A DNA stretch of 64,000 bases from Megaustenia siamemsis (Eukaryota; Mollusca; Gastropoda; Stylommatophora; Ariophantidae). The stretch is from contig JAVIAB010000092.1 in NCBI GenBank assembly GCA_032433765.1, positions 61,852,126-61,916,125 of the forward strand, given 5' to 3'. The notes below the pieces were generated by a model that searched no databases, was not told the DNA's origin, and saw only the letters and a program-made list of their open reading frames with translations. Both the position numbers and the translations under genes were made by a program. Of the stretch, positions 33,458-45,250 are shown one piece after another; position 1 is the first letter of the stretch, and each line of letters begins with the position of its first letter.

Positions 33458-33809
33458 TTCAAACCACAGCTGGTAAATGGCCATTACATAAATGGTGATG
33501 TAAATGCTAATTATGATTATTTTCTTTTATTGTCCTAGTCCTTGCCAGATGTATTGTCTGTTATCACAGAACTTTTGGGCTCCAATTTCTGATTGTGTTT
33601 TCACTGTAAAACTGGCACCGTACCTTTTTTTTCCATCTGCATTTGTTACATTTTCAGCTACAGGTCGTACCCATAATTAAAAAGTCCAGACATTGACCAA
33701 GATTCAACATCAAAATTAAAGTGTTGGACACGTAGATATTGCTACAAAAAAGTACAAGGATGCTTCATTGAATTAATAGACTGGCAGGTTTATGTTTAAA
33801 ATTAAAGAC

Positions 33810-34611
33810 GCTTAAGACAGCGTGACATTTCTGTGAGGCGGAATGGGTATGTTTGAATCAATCCATCACAAATTTCTGTGAGACAAACTGCGTATGTTTG
33901 AATCAAACCATCACAAATTTCTGTGAGACAAACTGCATATGTTTGAATCAAACCATCACAAATTTCTGTGAGACAAACTGCATATGTTTGAATCAAACCA
34001 TCACAAATTTCTGTGAGACAAACTGCATATGTTTGAATCAAACCATCACAAATTTCTGTGAGACAAACTGCATATGTTTGAATCAATCCATCACAAATTT
34101 CTGTGAGACAAACTGCATATGTTTGAATCAAACCATCACAAATTTCTGTGAGACAAACTGCTTATGTTTGAATCAAACCATCACAAATTTCTGTGAGACA
34201 AACTGCTTATGTTTGAATCAAACCATCACAAATTTCTGTGAGACAAGCTGCTTATGTTTGAATCAAACCATCACAAATTTCTGTGAGACAAGCTGCTTAT
34301 GTTTGAATCAAACCATCACAAATTTCTGTGAGACAAGCTGCTTATGTTTGAATCAAACCATCACAAATTTCTGTGAGACAAGCTGCTTATGTTTGAATCA
34401 AACCATCACAAATTTCTGTGAGACAAACTGCTTATGTTTGAATCAATCCATCACAAATCTCTGTGAGACAAACTGCATATGTTTGAATCAAACCATCACA
34501 ATTTTCTGCGGGTCAAAATTGATATATTTGAATCAATTTTTCCCACATTTTTGTGAGGCAAACTGCATATGTTTAAATTAGTCCTTCACACATTTATATG
34601 AGGCAGAGTAC
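33810..34611. repeat. Minisatellite, 45-bp unit, about 17 copies
   Basis: Unit AATCAAACCATCACAAATTT, CTGTGAGACAAACTGCATAT, GTTTG. The central 14 units are nearly identical; the first unit and the last three are strongly diverged. Variants occur in blocks (CGTATG once, CATATG runs, CTTATG runs, AAACTG to AAGCTG in four consecutive units). The 242-codon + ORF (15-residue repeat NQTITNFCETNCICL) and the antisense 109-codon ORF exist only because the unit is 45 bp. Unit differences change amino acids freely, so it does not look coding. Confidence 0.97.
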
Positions 34612-35835
34612 TGTAGTTTTTTGTGGGGGAAGGGGTAGAGGTTTCTTCATTTATTTCCACTTTTTTTTTTTCATTTGTGTAGAACACATGCATGTCTAGA
34701 TAACAGGAGCCACTTGATAATACAAGAGCTAGGTTTGGAAGCATCCGTATTTTCTGTTTAGACGACTAACGTTTTCGTCCATTTAAGCCTGCGTGAAAAT
34801 GGGTTTTCTGTGAATCACGTGACCGCGCGCGGTTGTTGAACACTTATGACCTGTCATGGCGACACAGCCATTTTCCAGTGTTAACAAAAACGAAACCCTC
34901 GCTCTCTCCTCAATCCTGGATCGTAGATAATTGCAAATCACACTAGGGAAGATGGGCTTAGCTAAAAGAAGGAAAAAAAAGATTAAGAAAAGAACAAAAA
35001 GTCATTTGCAAAAGTAAAACAAATTAAGAAGTAAAATAAGCCCGCGTGGAAACAGTAACTGAAAACCTTGACTAGGCCTCCTTGAAGACGCTGGTGTCAA
35101 CATACTTGGTTGCGTCAGTCAAAACAAAGACTGTTTTTATTCTCGTCTCCAACCAAAGACTATAGTCGTGTCGAACACGATTCTCAGCCTGTCAGTATCC
35201 CCGGCTCCAGCACTAACTTAGCTCTTCCACACTGTCCATGTCAGAACCACAGTGATACGTTTCATTCATTTCTTCCCAGCCACAACGTGGGATGTTTTCA
35301 ATCCCGTGTCTAAACTTTAATCTCGAGGATTTTTTCTTAATTTTCTCCAGCGCCTCGGCAGCCAAAAGTAACCAATCCCAGAAATGATGATAGCATTATG
35401 TGCTAGGGGACTAATAATACATTTACTCAAGTTAGAATTGCTCTAAAACTTTACATTCACTTTTTCTCTGCGGTGATGTTTTTCTTCCTTGTGTCTAAAC
35501 TTTAATCTCATGGAACTTACTCCAGTTTCCTGACAACGAAAGGCCGCCATCCCTGAAACTATCATCTCATTAACTGGGAACACTTGGATAATTTTACGGG
35601 AGTTGTGAGGAGTGAACGCGGTCTTTCCTTCCACTTAATACAAGGATCTTTGCAATTGGTTCCATACTTGTATCAGAAAGTAATGCTGTCCGAAACTATA
35701 TTTACGATTGTTTGAAGAGAATGTCGGGAACATTTGGTTGTGCTACTAGAGTAGTAAGGGTGAAGGTAGTCAGCGAGCATGTCATAGTAGTTGAGGAGAA
35801 ATGAAAAAAAAATATATATATAGAGGGGAAAAAAA
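34612..35835. other. No gene recognised; a 19-bp direct repeat
   Basis: GTGTCTAAACTTTAATCTC occurs at about 35306 and again at about 35491, with looser similarity downstream (CTCCAG). The rest is featureless to me. Confidence 0.4.
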
Positions 35836-35837
35836 CG

Positions 35838-35945
35838 GTATGGTTAAAGCTTTACGTAACAAGTGGACAACACAAGTCACAAAGACATTTCGGTGCAAAG
35901 GCCCTCAACAGGACCAAACATAGAACACGCGTACAAATATGTATT
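35838..35945 (-). repeat. Possible Penelope-like element end
   Basis: The minus strand reads CCTGTTGAGGGCCTTTGCAC, then CGAAATGTC, and further on TTACGTAAAGCTTTAACCAT. A similar order (aaaggcc...gaccgaaacatcg ... ctacgtaaagctgttaacca) is seen at 61376-61460, + strand. Such CTGAnGAagg...GAAAcgtc blocks, from memory, resemble the ends of Penelope-like elements. No protein is present. Confidence 0.35.
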
Positions 35946-36164
35946 TAAAGTAAATGAATAAGTGATTTTAAACAAATGAATTAGAAGGAGAAATGAAAGG
36001 AAAATTAGAATAAACTCTTCCCCGATGTGGAATCTATTATTTATTGTTTTAGCTAATTTATTTATTTAGAGGAATCTCAGTAATTGAGCGTGATGGTTTT
36101 TTTTTCTTCAAACCATCAGTATTATTAGGTATAATAATAATCAAATTTTAGAATGCATAAACGT

Positions 36165-37440
36165 AGACAGCTAAGATCTAAGAATAATAAAGAACATGTA
36201 CTGGCAACAAACAGCAGCCATAAGAACTGGAAATGAATTAGGAATGTTTCAACAAATAAATAAAACAGGGTGATAGGCAAGGTTGTGTGCTGTCGCCATA
36301 TTGATTTAATATGTATAGTGAGATTATTTTAAGATCCATAAGGGGCATGTCTGAAATAACAATTAAAGATAATAAAATATAAATTACCTAAGGTATGTTG
36401 ATGGTACAGTTTTAATCGATTAGAGCGAAAATGAGTTACAAGAAATATTAGACATTATAGTGAAGGAAAGGGAGCCGCGATAGCTCAGTGGTTAGTGAAC
36501 TGGACTACAAAGGACAAAAGGTAGGGTTCGATCCCAACCGACGGCTCTCGGTTCACCCAGCCTCTAATGGGTACCGGTTTTTTTTTCTGGGAAAGTAAAG
36601 CAGCACTGGCATTATACCGACCACATTAGTCCAAAAATCATGTGCCGAAGTCACATGAAATTTATGGTCACTAACACCATATTCCCTATACGCCGCTTGG
36701 CGTGACGGGAGTACTTTACTTTTATAGTGAAGGAAAGTAAAAATAAAGGGCTCAGCCTTAATAGCAAACAGACAGAAGTAATGGTAGCAACAAAGAAAAA
36801 GACATCACCGCATTGCACAATAAAGACAAGTGGAACAATATTAAAACAGGTAAATGAATTTAAATATCTGGGAACAATGTTAACCTCAGATGGTAGATGT
36901 AAAACAGGGGTGAAATGCAGAATGGCTCAGGCAAAAGCAGCTTTAAAAGAAATTAGGACGTTACTGTGCAATCCATTTTGGACAATAGCAGCAAGAAAAA
37001 GAGTTCTTAAATGTTATGTAGAGCCAGTCTTAACATATGGATGTAAATCATGGACAATGGGACAACAGACAAGAAAATCATGGGGGGGCTGTAGAAATGT
37101 GGTTTTACAGAAGAATGTTGAGAATATCATGGACAGCTAAGAGAGGTATTGAAAATGTTATGGAAGAGGCCAACGCAAACAGAGAGCCAATTTTCAATAC
37201 TAGGAAGAAACAATCATCATTTTTTGGGGTCATGTAATGAGGCGGAATCAGCTGGAAGATATTGTGACAACTGGGAAATTTGAGGGGCGAAGAGATAGAA
37301 GGAAGCAAAGAGAAAAGATACCAGACAGCTTAAGAGAATGGCTTGGCAGAAGGTCAACAACAGAAATGATAAATGGTTGTCGAGGTCGAAAGCTGTGGAG
37401 AGACATGATCACCTATGCCAGCAGGCATTGTACTTGATTA
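36165..37440 (+). mobile_element. LINE fragment, family A, longest copy, split by a SINE
   Basis: The left part gives RQGCVLSPY (36268 on) and the palm motif as RYVDGTVLID, with YVDG at 36394-36405 where YADD is expected, then a stop. After the SINE the frame continues: KNKGLSLNSKQTEVMVATKK, VNEFKYLGTMLTSDGRCKTG, VEPVLTYGCKSWTMGQQTRK. Past a further frameshift at about 37110 come RRMLRISWTAKRG and GRRDRRKQREK, then tail TTGATTATTATTATTATTAT. The catalytic change and stops make it inactive. Confidence 0.88.
36471..36721 (+). mobile_element. SINE S1, full-length, with 16-bp target-site duplication
   Basis: A 76-nt tRNA-like head (36472-36547) whose ends GAGCCGCG and ACGGCTC can pair. A box TAGCTCAGTGG at 36481-36491; B box GGTTCGATCCC at 36525-36535. 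The body contains TTCTGGGAAAGTAAAGCAGC and GGTCACTAACACCATATTCC, ending GAGTACTTTACTT. It is flanked by identical copies of TTATAGTGAAGGAAAG at 36455-36470 and 36722-36737, and sits in a LINE whose frame is continuous when the SINE and one duplicate are ignored. Confidence 0.96.
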
Positions 37441-38572
37441 TTATTATTATTATATAGACAGTAGCATGGAGGTTAACTTGCATATTTTACGTCCCAGGTA
37501 GACGGTCTCTTGTTCGCTCCCTGTCAGGTTTCCAATAAATTCTACCTTCTTTCTCTCTTCCCCCCCCCCCCCCCCAAAAAAAAATAATAAAATAAAATAA
37601 ATAAATAAAAATAAATAAAAATAATATTAAATTGTTTTTTTTATTCCAGTTTTTTTTTTATGTGCATAGTACCTAAACCTGATTAACAGAGTTATCCTTT
37701 TTTTCATGATCACTTAGCTGCCATGATGTCATTGATGCACCAACATGACTAGTTGTGTACAATCTTTCTCTATGCTTCCCTGTTGTGTACAATAAATAAA
37801 CTGGTCGAATATTTTCTCTTGTCTTGTCTTTGTTATTATCAATCCTCTTTTCTCCCCATCTTAAGTCAGTAAATGCCCATGGCGAGCTAAATGCTGTGCA
37901 TTGGTCGTCTTGTTTTTGATAGCATAACTACTATTGTTTTGGTCTACAATTTTTTATGTTTGCCAGATTTCTTTGTACTGACAGTGTCGACCACTATTTC
38001 TCCAGATTTACATTTGTTTCCGCTGACAAATCGCCGATATTTTATGTTCTCTCCTTCGATAGTTTTATAGCAGCTCTCATTTTTATTTATCTATTATTTG
38101 TTATAAAGCTAACTCACATTGTTGCACTATGATAACTGTTATTAATCTATTGAAATACACTTGACTTTCTGCCCAACACTTTCGGATGCCATCATCCCCT
38201 GTGATTTATTTTCCGTTTGCGTCAGGAATGTTGGTGGTATGTTTAATGTTCTTGGTGTAAGATTCTTGACATTTGCATATGCTCTTCTTGTTTTATTGTG
38301 GCCGATATTTATGTTTATGCGTTGCATTGTTCATCAGTTTAGTTTTATCTGAGTTGTTTATTCTTATATATTTTTATCTTTTTATCAAAGTTGGGGAGGT
38401 AGCAATAACTTATACCGGCTTTCTTCATCTACATATCCTGCGCAGTTATAACATTTCTTGTTACTGCATGTTATGTTATTAAACTAGTTTACGGTACATT
38501 TTTATGTCTATAAAAACTGGGGGCTCTTCCTTTCTGTTGTTACCGTCAAACCGTCATTACTTCTGTAAGTAG
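37441..38572. other. No gene recognised; C-run/A-run tract
   Basis: C16 followed by A-rich (AAATA)n-like sequence at about 37559-37640. No exon or transposon protein found in the rest. Confidence 0.5.
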
Positions 38573-38862
38573 AAAAAGGTAAATGATCCCTTCACACCTT
38601 ACTAAGCATGTTGTGGTATAATGGTTGTTTTAGTGACCATATTTTTTCCATGACAGCAGCACATTTTGTGTGATGTTGTCGACATCTAGCCAGGCCGCCT
38701 TTACTCCCTAGAAAAAAAAAAATCTATGATGCCCAAGTTAGAGGCTGTGTGAACCCCGTAGTTTAGTCGATCTGAAAAAAAGTCAGCACTTCTAGGAATC
38801 GAAACTCGGCCCCTCTGATCAGGAAGCGAACACACTAACCCCTCAGCCACTGAGGCTGCCCT
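38573..38862 (-). mobile_element. tRNA-derived SINE, older relative of S1
   Basis: The minus strand begins GGCAGCCTCAGTGGCTGAGG and GGTTAGTGTG (A-box region). It has GAGTTTCGATTCC (B box) and a body sharing 'tagtgaccatat', 'tttactccctagaaaaaaa' and 'gaggctgtgtgaac' with S1. Higher divergence; no clear target-site duplication. Confidence 0.75.
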
Positions 38863-39841
38863 TAATCCTGTGAGTTAGGAAGTCATTTTTACAGCTTGAT
38901 CAAATGTGGCGTGCTCGTCCGGGAAATAAACTATAAACCATGGTCTTTGTGTTGTTGAACCTCAACTCCCACGCAAGCGGAAGAAGCAAATCTATCTGCT
39001 ATTTCCAGTCTAACTAACGTTTTTAATAAAGACGAAATCGTCATGCAGCGCATTTCTGCAAGTAAATCTGAAAATGTTTTTTTTTTTTTATTTCATCATC
39101 TAAATCTCTGAAACCCCAAACATAATCTGGGGAATTTTCTTGGGGAAGGCTTGTATAGCTGTCATCAACAGTGAAATACCATTAGCGCTAATCGCTTCGG
39201 CGTGGACATTTATTTCGTGTAGACTTGAGACTTACAGTGGTTGATGATTTTTAGAAACATCCGCGTGATTTCCAAGCAGCCCGGCTTGCTTGTTAAGTGG
39301 TCTCTTGTGAAAATAGATTTCAGAAGATTCCACGAATAATTAATATTATAACTAGTGTCAAAGATAAATCTACACGCTAGCTCAGGCGGAGGGCTGTTCA
39401 AACAGCTGGTACGCCTTAGGTGCAGGTAATAAATATATCATATTAGTTTAATCTAGAAATCATTTGGACTATATGGAATATGCTAAATTGGTTAGGAATG
39501 TTCTTATTTGAAGCGATGCACTTGTGTAATATCATTGCAGTCGGGGTTTACGTTTTTATTATAATTATATAATCATATTAAAAAGTTTGAGAACTTGGGG
39601 TACGTGTAAAGGGGGTGGGAGGCGTGCGTTCTCAGAATATTTTGATATACATTTGTGCAGAGTTGGTGGTGTTGTATTTAGCGTTGGAGCACTGGCCACA
39701 CGTTCTAGATTACCAGGTTAGAACTTGATTTGGAGTCTTCAGATTCTAGCCTCAGAGAGCGTGAGATTAAATGTTTAGTCCAGAGTTTGGATGCAGATCA
39801 GATGTTCAAATTGAGTACGTTAAAGAAACCTTGGCGGTAAA
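38863..39841. other. No gene recognised
   Basis: No repeat copy or exon identified. Confidence 0.4.
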
Positions 39842-40128
39842 AAAATGGAACTGAGCAGGATGTAAGCAGCTGCCCAGACAAAATGAAACTGAGCAGGATG
39901 TAAGCAGTTGCCCAGACAAAATGAAACTGAGCAGGATGTAAGCAGTTGCCCAGACAAAATGAAACTGAGCAGGATGTAAGCAGCTGCCCAGACAAAATGG
40001 AACTGAGCAGGATGTAAGCAGTTGCCCAGACAAAATGGAACTGAGCAGGATGTAAGCAGCTGCCCAGACAAAATGGAACTGAGCAGGATGTAAGCAGTTG
40101 CCCAGACAAAATGGAACTGAGCAGGATG
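39842..40128. repeat. Minisatellite, 38-bp unit, about 7.5 copies
   Basis: Unit ATGGAACTGAGCAGGATGTA plus AGCAGCTGCCCAGACAAA. Two dimorphic sites (ATGGAA/ATGAAA; CAGCTG/CAGTTG) give a mixed pattern. As 38 is not a multiple of three, the unit must be stop-free in all minus frames to give the three overlapping antisense ORFs. Confidence 0.97.
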
Positions 40129-40157
40129 TGTGCCGCTACCTACACCCCTCTTGTTCT

Positions 40158-40265
40158 TACCCCCCCCCCCCCAAACAAAAAAAATAATAATAATAATAAT
40201 AAAATAAATAATTAATAATAAAATAAATAAATAAAAATTAATTAATTAAATAAAAAAAATAAAGA
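40158..40265. repeat. C-run followed by A-rich (AATA)n tract
   Basis: C14, then AAAC and A-rich AATAA/AATTAATT repeats, as at 37559. Confidence 0.93.
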
Positions 40266-40469
40266 ACCAAATGAAATAAAAAAGTCACTGGTAGAAATTT
40301 CCGCGGCTGTTCAAAAGTTATAAGTTTGTAGCCCAAACAAGAACTGCCCGAGTACAAGGACGAAAGCTATATTTACGAGAACACATTTTGGGGAAAGTGG
40401 TGGAGGAATGGTGTGTTCAATTTCATTATGGTCGTTATGTTGTGTGGGAATTATGGCCAAGTTTTAGCG

Positions 40470-40572
40470 ACTCTCACTGAGCTCGGTCTCTCTCTGAGCT
40501 CGGTCTCTCACTGAGCTCGGTCTCTCACTGAGCTCGGTCTCTCACTGAGCTCGGTCTCTCACTGAGCTCGAT
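40470..40572. repeat. 17-bp tandem repeat, about 6 copies
   Basis: Unit GAGCTCGGTCTCTCACT, with one copy reading CTCTCTCTG. Confidence 0.95.
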
Positions 40573-42664
40573 GTTTCTCATAAATGAATGGCTTCTCGGG
40601 CAATGAGTAAGGTCTTCCAATCCAGAAGCTGTTAATGGGTACATGGTTTGTTGAATTAGATAGCCAATCAGAAATCGCCCCAGTTTAAGCAACCGATAAC
40701 ATCAAATGATGCGCTCATTGCAATACACCCAGTTTATTGTTGAGATGTACTCCTTGCTCATCGGTGTTTTGCAAAAAAATAACTTTTAAAAATTATTTAT
40801 TCCAGCCTTGCTGATAAGATACGACAGGACATACCACCGTTTCGGTTGAGAAGGTTAGCGGGGGACAAAGACGAAACAGTATACACATTTTAGAAATTAC
40901 CAAAGCTAAAATAAAATCCTAATAACAGAGTTGATGCAGAGCAAACTGCCAGCGAAGTAGGTCTATCGTGGTGTCGAGAAGTACCGGTTCTATTCTAGTT
41001 CTGGATATCTATCGTTCTCTGCATTTATCTGTTGTTTATTTGTGGATTTCTCCGAGTACCGTAAACATACCATTTTTCTTAAATTCGTTTGTTATTATGT
41101 TGCAGTCATTTAAGGCTTTTACATTAAGGGCAGACTAAACGGCTCTCACTCAATAAATCAGTGACCTGTCAGCATGTTGTCTTTAGTGGAACACGCACAT
41201 TGTAGTAGAGCAACCAATAATGAGTCACATAATAATTTAACAGTCGTCAAGTTGTTTGACCATGTGACGAGAGCTCAGTGACGTCATTTGAGATTACATA
41301 TTTGGGAGTGGTCATATAATTTCCAAATGGGAGTAACGGGAAAGGGGGGGGGGGAGAAATAATCTATGGGCGAGTGAGTGAAAACATCAAAGCATCAATA
41401 CCGTAGCAGTGATCACAAACGCGTCGAAGTGGCACGTCCATCTCTTGAAAATAAGTCTACGTAAGTGACTTCAACGTGCTTTCAACAATAGAAGAATGGT
41501 AGAAAGCCCTATATGAAGATTCAACGATATGTGTAGCCATGAAGAAGAAAATACATTTCACATGTAATGTCACACTGTGACCAAGGAAAACATAAACTTC
41601 ACATTGTGAGAACGATCAAAGAAATATTAAACAAGAATGAAAAGTTGTATTTTTGCTACAACAAAGTAATGTGAAGCAAGTGGAGCATTCCCAAAGTTTG
41701 CCTTAATAACAAAGTTGGAATAGTTGTAAGATGGAATGCTAACATGGACTCGTCCTAGATGATAAGTACTTAAGGTCTTAAGCATGTTATAAATTACTTA
41801 TAAACCAAATGCTAATTTGACGATGCGCGTCACTATCTCAGAATTGTCGTTAATAGACTCAGTAGCTATCTTGACAATTTATTTCTCCCGTCAGTCGACG
41901 GGTCTGTTAGTGTGAGTGATTGCAACCAAATCTAATGACATTTAACATCCGAAATGATTAGATGACACCGGAGACCAGGATACGGTAACAGAATAAAATA
42001 TGTTTGAGTAATTGCTTACCGGTTTATTATTTCATCTGGTAAACGCGAGAGCGCCAATTTGTCGTCTGTCTTGTGGGCAAAGCTGGAGATTAAATAGCGG
42101 TTTGGATATTTGATGCTCAAAATAAAATATTAGAAAATAATAATCAAAGTGTAGAGATGGTTTGATGAACACGTGATTAAATCGACGACAAGCGATGGCT
42201 AAATATGTTACCTTGGCATTGTTCTTGTACAGTCATTTGTTCATATGCCGTGGGTCATTCTTTTTTGTGTTTCCGTTCTTCCGACGATTGCTTCCCTTGG
42301 TCATCCCTTTTAAAGCAATGTTTCTCAACTGGAGGTAACAATGTAATTTTCGCACAGATAAAAATGGCTTAATTAGGGGGTCACGGCGCAAGACTATGGG
42401 GCTATACATAGGAATACATATGTTTTTTAGTATACAACGATAAGATATAATTTTTTTTTTCCCTCACTCAGAAAATTGTTTCATTAGAAGTGCCTTTAAA
42501 AGATACCAAAGAAAATACCATGCAGAACAATTCCTAGGGAAGACACAACCATTGGACTAAGATAACTTATAGGAACTAGCAGGTATTCGTTAGCTGTGAA
42601 CTATGACTTCAACTCAAGAAAAAAAATAAATGAAAAAAGAGGCGCACGTCCAATGTATTTGTCG
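40573..42664. other. No gene recognised
   Basis: 2.1 kb with no exon, transposon motif or array found; a G9 run near 41346 only. Confidence 0.4.
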
Positions 42665-43110
42665 GATCTTTAAAAGTGACTTCAAATGCTTCCTTCTTTA
42701 AAAAGTGACAATAATATTCTTTCTTCTTTAAAAAGTGACAATGTGCTTCTTTGAAAGGTCGGATCTTTAAAAGTGACAATAATGTGCTTTCTTCTTTAAA
42801 AAGTGACAGTGCTTCTTTGAAAGATCGAATCTTTAAAGGTGACAATAATGTGCTTCCTTCTTTAAAAAGTGACAATGTGCTTCTTTGGAAGGTCGGATCT
42901 TTTAAAAGTGACAATGTGCTTCTTTGGAAGGTCTGATCCTTTAAAAGTGACAATGTGCTTCTTTGGAAGGTCTGATCCTTTAAAAGTGACAATGTGCTTC
43001 TTTGGAAGGTCTGATCCTTTTAAAAGTGACAATGTGCTTCTTTGGAAGGTCTGATCCTTTAAAAAGTGACAATGTGCTTCTTTGGAAGGTCTGATCCTTT
43101 AAAAGTGACC
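42665..43110. repeat. Minisatellite, about 39-bp unit, about 11 copies
   Basis: Unit TGACAATGTGCTTCTTTGGA plus AGGTCTGATCCTTTAAAAG. The right half (42888-43105) is homogeneous. The left half is a more diverged mix with CTTCTTTAAAAAGTGACA-type shorter units. Confidence 0.95.
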
Positions 43111-44365
43111 TTCCTCGAATGACGGATTACCTTTGATGTCCGCAGCAAGATTACTTTCTTTTCACACTTCATACTCCACCTCCTCCCCTGCCTTTCACTG
43201 AACCGCTGCCTAACCTAGCCATCCTCTTCACTTTAGTCATATGCAAGATTTGCGGACGAGCTTCGAATGAGTATCAAATAGATTTACGTTTTTCACTGTA
43301 TTGAAGAATGAAGCTTATGTCAGTTCTTTCGCGATTGCTGTTTTTTTAATTTCTTAACACCAAAAAAATATTTTACGATTGTCATGACCCTTTCTGAGTA
43401 TATACAAGAGTATATGGTAGTGTATTTTGCAAGTAGAAAATGTGTTGATATTATTATGATTATGCACTTAGAACATGTATTGATAACATTGTGCGCTTAA
43501 AATATATAGATCCTGAGCACATCATAACTATCTCGACAAAGAAAGAATATCGTCAATTCTCAATCGAGCATTTTAGCTGCATATTTTTTCAGTCACTGCA
43601 AGACTCGTGTACTTAATTTGCAATTTTACATTTTCCATTGAAAGTATGCGACTATGTAATTACGAAGGGGGTCACAGTAGATACAAGTTTAAGAAACACT
43701 GCTTTAAAATGTATTGTTCTAGATTTTGTTGTCACTATGATTTGCAGCAAATTGCTATATCAACTCTCTTTTTTTATATTTTTGCCTGAATATTTCGACT
43801 CTAAGATGCACTTTTTTTTTTAAACTAAATATTGCCAGCCTCATGACTAACCTCTATAATCGTCTGGTGATAAGTTATGTTGTATGTTAAATTCTTATCT
43901 TTACTTCTACAGTGTATATCAGCGTTATATATTATGCGTATGCAAATAATTTGTGTGTGGTTTTTTTTCTCATTAGTCTAAGAATGTATGATTGTGTAGA
44001 AGACTAAATGACTGTGTACTATAATAAAAAATATTTATCTTTTCTTTGTGAACCAGCGACTTTTTGTTTAGCTTGAGCTCTTCGACCCAACGCTGTGGTA
44101 AAGTTTACAACTGTTTGTTTTCTTAGCCTTATTATCTTTCAACTGGAAGGTCTGCCTCTTTCCTTACAACCAGAGTCAGCGACATGCTAAATACTCGTTC
44201 ACTTCAGCTGCCTTGCTCCGATTTTCTGCTCTAGCACAATCAGTGGAGGAATAGTACAGCATGTGACAATGACAATCTGTCAGCAGTGTCTTCAAGCTTT
44301 AGCCACTGTGACATATAACCCAACCAGCCATGTTTCCGGGTATGCTGTGGTCATGGAGTTCAATA
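43111..44365. other. No gene recognised
   Basis: AT-rich with short ORFs only. Confidence 0.4.
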
Positions 44366-45250
44366 ATTGTCTGAGCCAGCTTTGAACGAAAGTTCACGGG
44401 CAGATGCCGTAGTATTTCATTTGTTACTGTGCATGTTTATGGTTAGATTTGCATGGGCAGATGCCTTCTTATATCTTGTTTTACTGAGAAAACTCGCGTG
44501 GATAGAAATGCGAATAGAAAGGTGCCTTGTTATTTGTTACAGTATGGTTGCAAAGATTTCCATGGACATATGCCTTGTTGTGTTATGTGTCTATGCAAAG
44601 ATTTCCATGGACATATGCCTTGTTGTGTTATGTGTCTATGCAAAGATTTCCATGGACTTATGCCTTGTTGTGTTATGTGTCTATGCAAAGACTTCCATGG
44701 ACATATGCCTTGTTGTGTTATGTGTCTATGCAAAGACTTCCATGGACATATGCCTTGTTGTGTTATGTGTCTAGACAAAGACTTCCATGGACATATGCCT
44801 TGTTGTGTTATGTGTCTATGCAAAGACTTTCATGGACATATGCCTTGTTGTTTTATGTGTCTATGCAAAGACTTCCATGGACATATGCCTTGTTGTGTCC
44901 CGTGTTATGTGTCTATGTGAAGACTTCCATGAACATGTCTTTTAATGTCCCGCATTACTGTATCTATGCGAACACTTCAAAGGACATTTGCCTATTTGTG
45001 TCCCATGTTACTGTATCTATACGAAGATTTCAAAGGACATATGCCTTGTTGTGTCCCGTGTTACTGTATCTATGCGAAGACTTCCACGGACATATACCTT
45101 GTTATGTCCCATGTTACTGTACCTAAGCGAAGACTTAAATGGATATATGCCTTGTTATGTCCCGTGTTACTGTATCTATGCGAAGACTTCCATGGACATA
45201 TGCCTTGTTGTGTCCCATGTTACTATATCAATGCGAAGACTTCCACAGCG
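44366..45250. repeat. Minisatellite, 45-bp units passing into 51-53-bp units
   Basis: From 44550 units of exactly 45 bp start at 44550, 44595, 44640, 44685, 44730, 44775 and 44820 (GCAAAGACTTCCATGGACAT, ATGCCTTGTTGTGTTATGTG, TCTAT). From 44865 to 45250 the units lengthen by about 8 bp: GTGTTATGTGTCTAT is replaced by GTGTCCCGTGTTACTGTATC plus TAT. Degenerate units extend left to about 44370. ORFs of 155 and 199 codons follow from the periodicity. Confidence 0.95.

Noticed and set aside
33853..34581. 242-codon ORF with a 15-residue Cys-rich repeat as a novel secreted protein
   Set aside because: Arises from a 45-bp minisatellite; no signal peptide or splice context, unit variants are amino-acid changing, and the antisense strand is equally open.
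36472..36547. Functional tRNA gene
   Set aside because: The A and B boxes and acceptor ends are tRNA-like, but the anticodon arm does not pair well and the unit is the head of a SINE with a TSD.
38273..38482. Small hydrophobic ORF as a membrane protein
   Set aside because: AT-rich sequence gives Phe/Leu/Ile-rich chance ORFs throughout the window.
44453..45126. 155- and 199-codon ORFs with Trp/Cys-rich repeats
   Set aside because: Two overlapping frames of the same 45/53-bp array are both open, which is a composition effect.
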